Source: Mermis nigrescens
Taxonomy: Eukaryota; Nematoda; Enoplea; Mermithida; Mermithidae
Length of the DNA stretch: 64,000 nt
Reading direction: 5' to 3'
NCBI GenBank assembly: GCA_036768485.1
Contig: JAVLUZ010000056.1
Coordinates: forward strand, 6,000,902-6,064,901
Made by a program: the position numbers and the translations under genes. The notes below the pieces were generated by a model. It saw only the letters and a list, made by a program, of their open reading frames with translations, was not told where the DNA came from and ran no database searches. Each line of letters begins with the position of its first letter. Position 1 is the stretch's first letter. This document shows, piece after piece, positions 1 through 14,700 of this stretch.

Positions 1-1016
1 TCACCCGGTCCAACACATACATACATAATGTACATACAGGCCTTTATCCATTATCCGCCAAAGGATGGGGCGGACTCATCTTATTTTGGTCTACAAATGT
101 ACATCTTGAATTCGAATTATACGAAAAACTTTTTTGATTTTTCAAGGCTACGAAAAGTGTCGACGTGGCCGCGCTCGAGGCAAAATTATGAAGTATAGGA
201 TATAAGTACTCTCTGTCCATTTTTTCGTTCGCCACTTACTCCGTTTAGAAGTCAGGATAGGTCGAATGAAATATAAATGAAGCACTTCCTAAGGGGTACA
301 CGTCACAGCTAATTGCGTTTGTAGACATCAATATTTAGCTTTATCTGGAGGTGTAAAGAATTTTATCTTGCAAAACTAGCGCATCGATTTTGTATTTTAG
401 GCACTATGATAGTTATTATTTATTTCATTGTAGCAACGAAAAAATCGAAAGATTTTCGGCTCAAGATGCATGTTGCGGACTGCATTATGCATGTGTAAGA
501 AACTGATTGTCTCTCGTTCTATTTTGCATTCTAGCGCTGATTTAATTATTTTACGCGTCAAAACTTGACCAATAAAGTTGAAAACCCTTTTACTTATCAG
601 TGAATGTAAATTGAGCTTGACTTAAATTGACACAATGACACCACACGTATCTACGAGCAATATAAAAAAACTTAAATAAATTAATTGCATCTTTTAGAAT
701 TCAAACAAATTAAAAGTAACAATGAATTAAGTCAGTATATTATGGAAATAAACATATACTCATTTGATAGTTATTGTAGAAATTTCAGGAAATGTATTAG
801 TTGTCCAAATGATGTGGTTACTTTTATAATCAGTGATTGATCAACGTTTATTAATTAATTAAACGCTTAATTTTAATCTGCTATTGTGCTGAAATGCTGT
901 TACATGGTTTAGACGTTATAGTAGATTTGCATATTCAGAGCAAAAACAATCATTTTTTAATTAATAATGCTCAGAATGCCAAACTATGCACTTGTATGTG
1001 TGCAAATAGGTAAATA
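1..1016. other. Upstream non-coding DNA
   Basis: AT-rich sequence with no open frame, splice-supported exon or recognised repeat. It ends at the target duplication of the MITE at 1017. Confidence 0.4.
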
Positions 1017-1253
1017 ATATAGGTGGGCGGCACCGGAATTCTGGGAGTGCAAGATTTTTCAAAGATAAAAAAATGGCCTTAAAAATGGTGGTATGGCGAA
1101 AAAACACCATTTTTCAACGTTTCTCATCGAGCACTATCCATTAGCATCAAAAAATTGCGAAAAAAGAGAAAATTTTCAAAAAATTGAATTCTAGGAGGGT
1201 TTTTTGGTTTCTGGGGGGTGCATACCCCCTAAACCCCCCACGCCCAGGTATGG
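1017..1253. mobile_element. CCATAC-end MITE, copy 1
   Basis: A short non-coding element with ends ATAGGTGGGC and GCCCAGGTATGG. It is flanked by TAAATA at 1011-1016 and 1254-1259 (GGTAAATA if counted as eight). The interior carries the family core with GAGCACTATCCATTAG and GGTGTTTTTTCGC-like sequence (minus sense). Confidence 0.8.
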
Positions 1254-3702
1254 TAAATAAATATTTAGCAACGGCTGAAGGCGTTCAATTTCACTCTACA
1301 AGGCAGAAAATACTTTTTCTTATACTCGTAGTAGCATAAATCTCAATTCACTGATTCTTGAATCTTTTTTGCATCGAGCTTGTGAATTGAATCAAATTTT
1401 TGACGATTTTGTTTTTGTCAGCAGACAGTGCGTAGTTATATAAAAAATAAGTAGAGATAATTGGTCAATGGAACAGAAAAACGGTGACAGGGTTTGCCCC
1501 TACGACACCTGCTTTGTCCTTGTATCCGTGAACGGACCGCTTTTGTTTACGAGCTGGACTGCGGTAAAGTACAGGAAAGCATTCCGAAATCAAAGGTTAA
1601 ATCCCATCTGTAAATTCAATAGGTACTTATATAGCTCTTAAAAGTGTTTTTGCGTACACATATGCAAATACGAAGTGTTTTGTCTTTCCGAATTATAATT
1701 TTCACACGAAGGTATTAATGCGTGAAGCTAAGCGATGCATGTAAGATCTGCACAGCAGGATATCATTATATCCGCCCAAACGCTAACAATTGGATCAAGA
1801 CGCGTTCCCTTCGAGAAAAAGTCTAGTCTCTGATAGGTAAAAGTAGATATGCACGTAGGGGAAGGGATTCGGGGTTCAGGCCCCCGTGAATGAGAAAGTA
1901 GAAAATTTTCTGAAGAAAATGTGGCAAAATGTAAGCCAAAAATGGATGAAAATCAAAATACTTTTTCAAGAGTGCTTGACATTGTTCAGAACCTTTGAAT
2001 TAAGATTGTTTTACGTTATATTACCATTTATACTAGTTTCTGAAGTTATTTTGGCCCAAAAACTTATTTACTGACTCACTGCCATGCTGTGCATTATGGT
2101 TGTCAGCAATGTAGAGAGACGAAGGCTTGTGCTAGTTTGATACGCCTTAAGTGATTGCTTTATATTTGGCCGATTATTTCGAAAAACAGCTAATCAGCGC
2201 ACTCAACCGATGAACATAAATACACGCCGGGGGTTCACCGACCAAAATCCTCCAAAAAGCAGAAAGAAAAGAAAAAAGTGTTAGGGGAAAAATGTTGAAA
2301 GGATTAGAAAAATTTAAGAATCAGAGGCAAATTTCTGCCTGAGCGTTAGGAAATTCTTCAATGTAGTAATGATCGATGGAAAACTTCATCCGTCTGAAAT
2401 CCGTCTTACTTCTTAAAATTATTTAATGAGTAATTCCGGGTTCCCACTCGAATCCAAATTTATTTTCATTCGTGTCCCGATTTACATACATATAAGTATA
2501 CTAATAAGAAATGCTCTTAATCTACAGTTATACATCGAATCGATAAATAACCTAGTAATTAGAGGAAAACGATATCTTTATATTTTTCAAATTAATGCCG
2601 TCGATGCAAGTTTCGGCTTGCCGCGCTTTGCATGATTTTCTGCCAGTAAATTCAATTATCTTATTGCCGATAGCAATAAATCGTTCTTTAGGTCACTACA
2701 AAAAATATTTTGAATGTTCGCGGCATTAAATAGGCTTCAGAATTCAAACTGAACACCGAAGTGGCAGACTAACAACATGAAAAAGTTTTCCGTGGCTTGA
2801 AGCTTAACAATGCATTCCTATTTAATACATATAATAAGCCTAAATATACGCGTTTGTGGGCTTTTCATCCTACCATTTTATAAGCCTGCTAAACGAGTAT
2901 TTAGAGAGGAATGCAACAGTGTTTATCCGCGACGCAAAATAAATTGGACATTTCCTCTCTTAACGACCAATATAATCCCAATCAAGTTCCATTATGGTCG
3001 GTCGGATCGAATCAAAATCTTGCTTAATAACCTCGGAATCGAATAACTCGTCCGTGCGATGTGTTTCATTTATGCGCTATATGAATAAAGTAAACTCATA
3101 ACCTCATCAATACGCTTTGTTACTGTGTATGTATGAAGACTTTAAAGCGACTATAGTCGTGCATAAGGTAAAATGAAGTAAAATATACGTATGCAAATAT
3201 GTTACCTAGAGTATTTTAGATATACGTGTAATATTCCTCCTGCCGCGAGCCCTTCCTTCAATTCTGAGGAATCGGAGGATTTTTCCTGACCGTCTGACTC
3301 GGTTATAATGCCTGGTTTATGACCGATGAGAGAACCATTTCAGTATGTCCATACATACATATGTACCTTCGACCGCATAAAGTCGTTTTGTTCGATCAGT
3401 TATTATAACTATGTTTTACGTAGGGTACTGTACTTGCCTTTAATATTATAAACTGCGTGTACACACAATTGTATTCATCAGTACATGTTACAAAGTGAAA
3501 TTACAGTAATCCTGATTTATAAATCCCTTTTACTAGAGTACCATTTACGCCGGTATATTAGACGTGGCAGTCTCAATATTGTCGAGTCGCGTCGTTTGAT
3601 TAAGGCTTTGTTATAAATTTGAAACAATTTTTAACTTTTTTATGTCTGTGAATATTTCATAGATTCGTCTGATGAGTTTGATTGTCTGATTCGCCATTTG
3701 CT
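1254..3702. other. Region 5' of the ephrin gene
   Basis: No coding exon was recognised. It would contain the ephrin promoter and 5' UTR, but no TATA box or initiator could be assigned with confidence. The open frames here are short and lack family motifs. Confidence 0.35.
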
Positions 3703-3797
3703 ATGCAATTAGCCGCATCATTGTTTCGACTTTCTATTTTACCAGTTATTTTCGGCACACGATTAGTTCCGATCGTCTGGGATTCAAAAAACGAATG
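3703..3797 (+). CDS. Ephrin: Ephrin exon 1: start codon, signal peptide and first strand of the ephrin domain
   Basis: The exon opens with ATG and encodes a hydrophobic leader (MQLAASLFRLSILPVIFG) followed by IVWDSKNE, the usual beginning of a mature ephrin ectodomain. It ends in phase 2 at TG before a GTGAGT donor. An in-frame TGA 24 bases upstream fixes this ATG as the start unless there is an upstream coding exon. Confidence 0.88.
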
Positions 3798-6700
3798 GTG
3801 AGTACTACATTTATGCGGCTTATTTTAGATGAATAGCCTGAAATTTATTTTTAAAGTCCAGGACTTTTAAGTAACTCAGTAGTACGTATGATTCTGATAT
3901 TTGACTCTTGGAAGTACTGATATTTGACTCTTGGAAGTACAATTCTGATATTTGACTCGTCGGCATTATGCGCATTTACCTATTGGTGCTCATGTTTTCC
4001 TGTAATCTACATTATTTTGCCCTAAAGTAACTACTACAGTACTCTGTCAGATCGTACTTAATTCTTGAAAATTTTTTCAGGCCTACGGCTTAATTCTGCA
4101 GAATTTTGTTTCAGCAGAATGTTTCTTAATTCACATTCTAGACTCAAACTTGGATCTGCGGCAATTTTATGCGTGAAAAACTGACTTGATAATTTGTATG
4201 AAATTGGACCGAAAAATCAAGCACACACGAAGCATAATTGTTAAGTGAAGTGTGACGGATTCGTTCTGAAATTTTTCACTGAAAAATTTGTCACTGACCA
4301 AAAACGATATCAGATAAAATTAATTGGTCATTGAAGATCGCACTTTTGTAAAAGTGCAACGCCTAAGGATTATAAGTCATAATAATCTTACTACACACAT
4401 GCGTCACCACGACGCGTATTTTTTCGCGATATTTTGGTCAATTGCACAAAGTTTCACTGAGTTTAATTTCATTTTATGCACCATGGTTAATTGCATAGGC
4501 ATCAACGTTCAATGACCCTTATCGTCCGCAGGGAGGTTAATTTTGCATGCGCATATTCAAGTGTATGTAGAATGACAAATTTCTCTTCAAATCTCTGACT
4601 CAAACTTCTGAAGATAAGATTTAAATCGAAAATCATGATGTTCCAGTTAATTCGTTTTATACAGTGCGTAGTTAGTCATGAAAAAGGTTTTATGACGATG
4701 CAAGCCAATAAATGGGCTTTGTTAAACACCGCGCGACCTTGGAAGTAATTTTGATATTTGGCTCTTCTTTTCATCTTTTTCCGTGTGGTAAACACGCATA
4801 TCTTGGCAACATATGAACTTGCCGCTTTTTCGACCCACAGATTGTTTGTAAGATAATGTCTTAGTTTTAGTCGTTGTATGCGTCCATTGCGCTTGTGCTA
4901 TCTTTCCCCGGGAAAAACCTTGGAGGATAAGACAAAAAATTCTGCAGTTATGTTTAATTGTGCACTGAAATTAATTCCTTAAGTGTTCAGTCTGAAAATT
5001 GCTCTATGTTTCTGAATTCGAAAATTATGTTAAATCCATTTCCATTAATGAAATTCGGACATATGCAGTGGACTCAGGCAGCCGGGCCAAATTTGGCTAG
5101 AGGCTCTTCATGAAGTACAGTGCAAATAATGTTCCAAGAATAAAAGGGGTGAAGATCATAGGTGGGCAGTAGCCTAATTCTGGGGGTCCGGTGAAGCAAA
5201 ATCACCAAAAATAGCACCAAAAATTCAATTTTGATGATCTATCTATTTTTTGGGGTCTTTTAGATTTCGGGGGTCCAGCCAGAGATGCACAACATGGCCG
5301 ATCAAGACTTTTGAGCAAAAACTTGCGTTTTCAGACTATGTTAAGTGATTTCTGCCATTTCCGGCCAAAAGTAAATCATTATTCCTTCCTCCGAAAATGG
5401 TCAACTTCTCCCAAATTTTCAACCGTTGCATATACATAGGGGTAGACTTTGGGGAAGCAGTCGCCTCTTGTTGTCAAAAACTAGCTGGGCGCTCTGAATA
5501 ATATGTGTATTCTAAAATTTTGGCCATTTTTTATGATTTTTAAATTTTTTTCGGCGCTTCGCACCGCGGAAGTACTCGTTAATGATATTTACTGACTTCG
5601 CTGACAATTCAAATAATATTTTCATGCCAGAAAAGTAGTTTTTTACAGAATTCTGAAACTTTTTCGCGTCGCATCCTTTAGTTACATATACTATATTTTA
5701 ACATCCGATGCGTATGCTTTAGCAGTGTTATACGTTTTTTCTCGGCGCCTTGTGCTGATTTTTGAAAACTTTCGAAAGTTTTGAATTTCTCGCTTCAGGA
5801 GTGATTTTGCCTACCAAAAGGTGGCAAAAATGCTACTTTATGTATAATGGACGGGTTTTCCGGACTATTTTTTAAGATTCGGGGTCTCCTTCCCTATCCA
5901 AAATTCTGGGTTCGCTGTTGCATACACATAAATTACTCGTAATATCCTCGCTTAAAGTGTCGAGAAAGCTTCAAAATAAAGAAGTAACATCTGAATTGAC
6001 TTAGGCATCTACACGTATCGCACCAAAGGTACTCTTTGGTCAATAAGTGATCGAAGGACATCAGAAAGTCTGTTTTTGTTTTGATACGAGCGTGATGGCA
6101 ATATTATAAATTAAAGTGCTTTCACTTATAACTATCCTGCATATACTTGCTTCTCATGTCGGAAAATAATTTGAAACTTCGATCTTTAGACAATCATTTT
6201 GAAAGTAAATCTTATTTGAAGACCTCTATTCATACCACAGCATGAAAAAGAGAAGCTCCGCTACGCAAGCTTAGTCAAATTGTCCAAGGGTTTATTTCAG
6301 ATAAAACAAATCAAAAAAATGCGTAGAAATCTTAAAAATTTTTCACACTGTTCGATCGAAAGACGCTGTGTTTTGTCTTGAGGAGACCCTGAGCGGTGCA
6401 CCGGGTTCCTCGACATAATATATTTTAAAGTCGTGTTATAGCAACACCTTTCATTTACGAAAACAATAAATATATTTCTGAGAATAAATAAAAAACTTAA
6501 AAGCTTATAGCAGAAATGCCTTTTAAAGGTATGCAATTTGACATCGCAATTTTCTATTTATTTTCGAAAAACAGCCCAATATTAAACTATTCTTCACTTA
6601 TAAAAAAATTTGATAGTTTTCGCATGATCTTTCGTAGCAGATTCCTAAATGTGGTCTTCGCTCAACAGTTCTAGTCGAAGAAAGAGTATTTGATTTTTAT

Positions 6701-9700
6701 TAATCTCGCGTGTTTATGAATTTTTATGGCTATTCCGATGAGGGAATAGAGATTGAGACCCAGCTACACGCACGTGTTCAATTAATGTTAGAAATTCGGG
6801 CTTCTTACCAGACAACGTTACATTTATATGCACCTATCCAGATTTTCCGGTATAATTAAATATTTATTCAGTAATTAAACGTCGATCCCACTCAATTTAC
6901 ATAAGGATCCATTTTGCGGATTAGTTCGATTTACTGCATCCATCAGCCTTTACGTCTGTAAGGCTAGAAGGACTTTAATTCGGTCCTAAGTACAAGAACA
7001 AAAGAGACTTGTGCACAACGACCAGCCAGTATTTACTAAGACACTGCTGCAAGAGTCAGCTAAATGTGCTAGGCCAATGGATTCTCGATTCACAAATATT
7101 TTTCTATTGAACACTCAATCAGTCTAGCATATTTTGTAAATAAACATGTAGGTGCCTACCATTTTTGTGAGATACGCTTCTCAAGATGATGCAAGCAAAT
7201 TAAATTCAAGCCTTCCTTTTTTCTGCTCTAAGATGACATTGAAAACCTTATTTCTTTCATTCCGATGGAGTTTCCGGTACGTTGTAACTATAAAAGCAAA
7301 TTCAATAATTCATAGTCTGTTTCACATAAGTTTGGGCATAAATTTTATGAATTTTTATCGACAGTTGGCAGGCGGATTATGATACTTATGTATCAGATCA
7401 ATGCTACAATCGCAATCTGTCAGCTTATTGTCGGAGATGGTTTTTGAAACTTATGCCCAAACTTGAATGGAACGGACTATAGGCGCTTTTGCATCATTCT
7501 CTTCTGATTTGAGATCCATCGTTTTTGCGACATAAGTACAAAAAATCTGTAAGGAAATTTTTCAGCGTGGAACGTTGGTTCTTTGTCTGGCATCTGCCGC
7601 GAAAAACCCATGAAATGCTTATTTCACTGCTTTTTTGCCGCGCATCTATGATTTTAACGCTCGACCGTTTTTGTTCTGAACTGAATAATCTTTTCTGCTA
7701 ATTAATCGTCCTTCCGACAGCTTCGTTGAATGGAAGTAAATTAAGCGTAAAATCTGAACTTTTCCGCTCGATCAAAACAGGTTTCATCGCGTGCTTAAGA
7801 GGCAAAAGTTCGAGAGGTTCGAATGCGGCGCCGAATAAAAGAATCATTGAGGCAGGAATAAGGCGTTTTACTCCTACCTTTATAGGCATTTACTCGTTTC
7901 CTGCTCAGGATTCGATGAAATCGAGCATTCATTTCTAATGTATAACAATGTGCTGGATAATTAATAGAAAACAGGAAGATCTGTAAAGTAACCTGCCAAC
8001 AATACGTTTCATAGGTTGACAGGGAAATCCAGCCGATAAAGTGGGTTCAACCGGCGCCAAGTTCACTATAGCTAACTTCACTTCATTTCAAATTAGTGCC
8101 TTTGTAGGATTAGTCTGACAGATTAGTTCTGATGGAGATCCGAAGATGCGGACCGCAATGAGAAAGCATCCTTTAAAAATTTTTACGTCTAATCAGTATT
8201 TCTGACATATGCTTGAAGGCATGAGAACAACAAAGCAAAATAAAAAGCGAAATGGATGAATATCAAGAACTTTCTGCAATAGTGCATGAAATTAATCAGA
8301 ACTGTGGATTAACATTGTTTTTATGCAATCAGAGCATTTATACCCGTTTTGAGGCTAATTTTGATAAAAAAGCTCTCTAGCTGACCCTCTTAGAATGGAT
8401 AGCCTGCGCATCTATGGTTGTCCAAACATGCACGTGAGGGGTTAGTGGGGGGTCCAAATTCTTCAGAATGGAACAATGGAAAATTGCTTCAAAATGCTTG
8501 AAATTGATCAGAAACTGTAGATTAACAAATGTTTAACGCTATGTTAACTTTTATATCAGCTTGACGTCATTGTGCCCCAAAAACTTTGACGTTTGTCCTC
8601 CCCAGACCGGCCATGCTATGCATCTATGGTTATCTATAGTATATAGCGGTTAACCACAAGATCCTAAGAATCAATGATACTTCATAAACTTGATATATTT
8701 TTACGCGAACGTAAATAAGTAAGGCATGGTGGAATGATACTCCCGATTTTCACACCCTTTCGAATCCCTCTTAATTGTTTGTCGAACGAAGCTGTGCTTT
8801 TGTTATTTGATTTAACCCTTTTAAACTCGTTAATGGATAAATAAACATACAAAGGGCCTATGGAGAATGGAATTTATAAATTAAATATGGGTATAATTGG
8901 TCAAGGACTCTTGGCCCTTTCTTAATACCCACTTAATAACACCACGAAAAGTGACTACTCCATTGACTGTTACATTTATAGCAATTTTGTGTGAGTCGTT
9001 TTACTGAACGGAGTTTAACATTTCGTAGATAGCATACAAATATCGTGTGCTATTTATTATAGGTTTAGAAGAAATATTAGTGAACGAGGCGCAGAACTGA
9101 CAGCAAGGATTAGGGACACCGTGGACATCTTTTGCCCTAAATACAACGCTAGCAAAAACACCAATGTACTTGACAGCCAAGCTGAATACAGCGTACTGTA
9201 CATGGTATGGTAAAATTTGGAGTATGGTCGTGAAATTTTATGTATCAAAGAATTTAATGTATGATTCTCGATTACTTCGTGAGCTTATTTAAGAGCTTTA
9301 AGAAAAGTTTTTGATTGCTGGGTCAGACCATCCTTACACTGTTGTAATACTTTCAAATCTCTAATAATCATTTGAATGACGGTCATACATGATTTTGGGG
9401 AGATGGGGGTTTCCCCCAGGCAATTTTTCGCCCCCAGAAATTTCGCACCCCAAGGATTATGCGATTTTTCAAAAGTTTCCAAAAAATTCTTCGGAAAAGT
9501 GCCGTTTTAAGCGTTTTTAGCCATCTATTTGCTCAGAAGTGCCAGATTTTATGCGCTTTGCGATATATATACTCATTTATTGACTATATTTTGTTCAATT
9601 TATTCGATTTTTTTATTTTCTTTAGAATTTTTCAAAATTGTTTATGCTCTAGAAAGATGGTGCATTGTAGGAAACGCCGAAAGACTATATTTTTGACACG

Positions 9701-11687
9701 TTCCCACGATTTTTGAGCCCTGAAAAGCCACTTTAAAATTTCGCTCCCCCAGAATTCTTATGCTGTGCATGTGTGCTTACAATCATTTACTTCTGAGAAA
9801 AGGATAGAATATAGATATTTAAGATTCATTCTACAGGTCAGCAGCAATTGTATAAGCAACGAAAGACTTGTGCGTAATTTGTTTGAAATCCCTTATTTAA
9901 ATTTCTATATATCTCTTATATACCGTAATGTTACGTAAGTTGCATTTCTTCAATCGCTTTCTTTTTATTTTCCATTCATATGTAAGCGCTAATTGAATGC
10001 TTGTTTCATTTTGTTTATTTCTTAGCAACCTTACTTTTTTGTTTGTTCCTTCCGTTCTTTCCTGTTTCATCGGTGTGTGATAACTTCATCTTAATTTTAA
10101 ATGATAATTTAATTTGCTTATTATCTAAGTTATTGCATTAGCGTGTAACATGATGCATGCAATAAACGCGCAGGCACGTAGCTGGCCGTCATATTTTGGG
10201 GGGACCAACACCAATTTTTGGGGGACTTCCAATAAAGCCAAAAATAGCACAAAATAACGTTTAAAAAGTCCGATTTTTCCGATTTTTCTGAATCTTGGGG
10301 GGGTCCGAACAATACGTGGGCAAAACCAAAATTCTGGGGGAGGGGTGCAAGATTTTATAAAGGTCAAAATTTGGCCTCAAAAATAATGGTATAGCGAAAA
10401 AACCATTTTTCGACGTTTCTCATCGATCACTATTCATTGGCTTCAAAAAATTGTGAATAAAACAAAAAAAATTCCGAAAATTGAATTCTGGGGGGTATTT
10501 TGGTTTCTGGAGGGGGTATTTTGGTTTCTCGGGGGAAGGTGCATATCTCCCAAACCTCCCCTAAGCCCAGGTATGGTCCGAACCCCCATTCTCCCAGAGA
10601 TACGTGCCTGTAAATGCGAAATCTCATCAAAAAACGAGAGGGCAAAATTCAAACAGAAAGGATAAGGAATAAATAGTATTTTGCTTTACTGGAGGTATTA
10701 GAGCATAAATTTTACTGAGTGAAATTTATGAATCATTTTACATACAGTACCATTTTAACGCTTTTGTTTCCTTTTTCGCCGATTCAAACGTGATGTTCAA
10801 GATCCTCTTTACACTTTTGATAGACTTGTAATTTTGTAATTTACGATTGACTGTTACAAAATAATTTCATATATCGTGTACTTATTTAATTCGGTATAGG
10901 TTAATGAGCTTCTTTGAGCGAAAGCATGATATTGCATACTTAAAAAGTTGATCTTATTCTCAGGCCAATTCACTGTAACGTTCATTTTAGTCATTATTTG
11001 TCTTTTTCATAAGTAAAATGAATTTAGATAAAAATTGTGTGCTATTTTTATTGCGCCACTTTTATTTGAAATTAAAGTCAAGTATTACTATTTTTAGGAT
11101 TTGTTTTGCGGCTATAATATACATATTTTAATTTTCAGGTAACAGAACATGGCTATAAGAACTGCATATTAGACAAACCCAGGCAAATAGCCAAATGCGC
11201 CAATCCAAAAGTTCAATCGGTCATTAAACTTTCCTTCCGGGATTTCACACCACTGCCGTTTGGTCTCGAATTCAAACCTGGTCGAATATATTATTTCATA
11301 AGTAATTATTTCTTAAACATTATGTCTTACATTGCTGTCAAACAGTGTTTTTTTGTACTCGGCAAAGATTATTCCCGATGTACAAAGACTTTTCGGGGCC
11401 GTCTTTGTACATGTACAAAGATTTTTGGGAAGACAAAAATCGCGAAAAAGGTCTCAAATTCGCAAAATTTTCGGCGCTTCGCGCCGAAATGAGTAACTGT
11501 GTATTGTATGTCTCTTTATAATGGCAGAAATTACATTTCAAAAGGAAAAATGTCGAATTTTCCGGCTCTTCGCGCCGTTTTAAGACGATTCTTAGTGATT
11601 TTTGCCCTTAGAACCCAGAAATTAGCTAAAATACACTACCAAAAGTCGAACAATTCTCTTTTTACCACACTAAAATCGCTACTGTAC

Positions 11688-11722
<35 letters not shown>

Positions 11723-14700
11723 GTAATAATAATAATAAGAAGAATATTTATTAGCCAATCACTACTGTAGAAAATGCAATAAAATTACATGAAAAAAGCA
11801 TTTAACGATAGATAATGTCGAAAGAACGAAAGAAAGTTTATCAGCATAGCATAGTAATGGCTGAGACGTACAGATGGATCGCGCTCACGTACGCCCCTTT
11901 AGGAACTCAGCTAAACAAAGTTTAGAAATCAAACCCTTAAACCGTTTAAAAGATCTTCAATCAAAAATACTTTATTATAATACCCAGAAATTTGTGTGTA
12001 CAAAATGTACAAAGATTTTTGGGAAGACAAATGCTGTAAAAAGGTGTAAAATTCCCGAAAATTTTTGGCGCTTCGCGCCGAAATGAGTAATTGTTTCTCT
12101 TATATATCTTTAAAATGGGAGAATTTGCATTTATAATGGAAGAGTGTCAAATTTTTCGGCGCTTCGCGCCGTTTTTAGACAACTTTCAGTAATTTTTGGC
12201 GTCAGAAACCCAGAAATTAACTAAAATACACTACCATAGATCGAAAACCCTGTTTAACCACATTAAAATCGCTCCTGTACTTTATTATAGTACACAAAAA
12301 TTTGCATGTACAAAGACTTTTGGAAACCATCTTTGTACATGTACAAACGGACCTTGTACAAAAAAACACTGCTGTCAAATTCTTCGCTCAACAAATCTCT
12401 AACCCTAGAATTCTCGATGGACAGAATTAATGTTCGAAAAAATAATCAGACGCCTACAAACGCTTCCTAATTTTTCTCAAAAAAAGTAAAAAAATAATAT
12501 TTTTCATCTGAAGGAAATTCTTTACATCAACCTTTGAATTATTTTCCATCAGAATTAGGTTTGCTTATAAGTAAGAAGATATTTAATGCAATGCTTTATT
12601 TTATACAGAATCATACCTTTTAATTCGTAGGCGGAATTTCCAGACAAAATATAATTTTTGGCTAATAAAACGAATATACCCTAGATGTTTCACGAACTTC
12701 CAGAGGTTGCTCATCTGAGTTAAAAATTAACGTTCATTTATTCTCTCAAATATTGACCTAGTATTGCTGAAGAAAGACTTAATTAGAGATGAATCCGTAA
12801 AATCTTAATGCAGTTTGAAGCAGACTAAGAAATAATTTTCGGTTCAAATACTCTTATAGTAGCTTAATCTGAAAATTGCGAAAATGCGAAGTATTATTTT
12901 GTAATATTTTGTTTTATTTGTGCTAGAACTGATCTGAATAAATGATGTAACGATCAATTATCTTTCAATAAGGACTGAAATAACATAAAGATTATCTTTA
13001 AGTCTTTTGTGGGTGTTTCTCCGTGGTGGAAGAAAGATGGTAGGTTCATTCAGTACAATCATTTAAGGATAAATTGAAGGCTCACTTGGTTCTACTGAGT
13101 AAGAGACTTATTATTTTACTACAGTAGATTAATAATCTCTTAAAAGCAGTACACTAATCAATTGTTAAGAGCTGAGTCATGTCAATCTGCAATTTTTTGT
13201 AGCTCCGTTGGCAACTTTGCATCTAAGAATTGTTTGAAAATTCAGAGATAAGGAAGACCGACCAGAAAAATTTTCGGTTCATTTGATCCATCAGTAAAAT
13301 GCAATAAAAATATTTACAGATTATTCATGCCCACGTTCTGAATAATTTATTAAAATTGATTAAATCACATTCCGTGCAAATAACGTCACGCCTTGCAAAG
13401 TGCATGTCTATTACTTAAGTTATGCGTCGATATTATTTTTTATAATATTTTATTTTTTATTGTATTATTTTTATTCAGCAACGTCCGATGGATCGCTGAA
13501 TGGTTTATACAATACTCAAGGCGGTCTTTGTCGCACGAAAAGTCTACGCCTTAAGATTAAAATTCTAGCTGAAGACGCGACAACGGAGAGATTAAGCAAT
13601 GGACCAATGCCATTCGTGTACGATCCATTGCCACCAGCAACAAATAAATTAATCGACAAAATAGAAGCTCAGTCTCATACGGAAATTAAACAGAACTCAG
13701 ATCAGAACATTCTGAGTAAAAAAGAATTCATAAGTTCAATAGATCAGCCGAAGTTTTTATTCGGATCTTTAGAAAGACCTCAATCTGATGGAAGATTAAA
13801 GATGGAAGATAATGTGCTAAATGATCGTTCTGACGTGATGAGGTTCGGTGGTGACATTCCAAATAAACAGAATAAAGCCGACAACAGTCCATATCAGCAG
13901 GATGCGATCCCTGCAAAGTCTCATCTGGTTCTGTATGAAATACACGAAAGTAAGCCTATCCTTGTTTATATCGTGCTTATAATAATTCTATATAGGTCCG
14001 CTCACATTCAGGATTCGTCCATTTAGAGGCGGACTGAAGGTCCATTGGTTTATATCTTAGAAATTTCGTTGAAATAGCTACCAAAGACTGCATTTTTATT
14101 TGTTTTTGTTCAACAGCTATTATTCATTAAGATCACAAGATTTTTCTTCTCTTACATTAGTTGCGAAAAGCGTCCTTTTTTGTTCGCGCTTGAGGCATAA
14201 TTGTTGAATGTACTAACGACGCGAAGCTTCGGAAATTTAAACTTTTTCTAACATGAAAAGCTGGAACTCAGATCAGAAAAAACTCACCTTCACTGGAACT
14301 CACCTTCCGTATATTATCTTAACTTTCGAAAAAAATTTTCGGCTAAGGGGTAACGCGGACGCCCCTGGCTCTGCACTCATTAGCAACCTGTCCATACATA
14401 TATAACTGTCCAGTAATTCGTTTTAGCGTCACCTTTCGCTATTTAAAAACTTAAAAATAAGTTTTCTGGGAAGAAAACTCACTTATGATTTATATTTATT
14501 TGTGAGTTACTCATAAAAAAGGATTTCTTCTGTTTTTTTGAAAGCCAGCAAGGACTGTACGAATTTTATATGGTCAAGTACGTGCATCTGAAACCTGAAC
14601 AACAGAGTATGTGAGAATGCTAAGTCGTGCTAAAGTATTTTTAAAGGCATAAATAATGATAAAAAGGTTTAATTTGGAGTGTCCATAGAATTCCGTCATA

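Noticed and set aside
11687..11738. (AAT)n run as a regulatory or origin feature
   Set aside because: It is a plain microsatellite inside a non-autonomous hAT.
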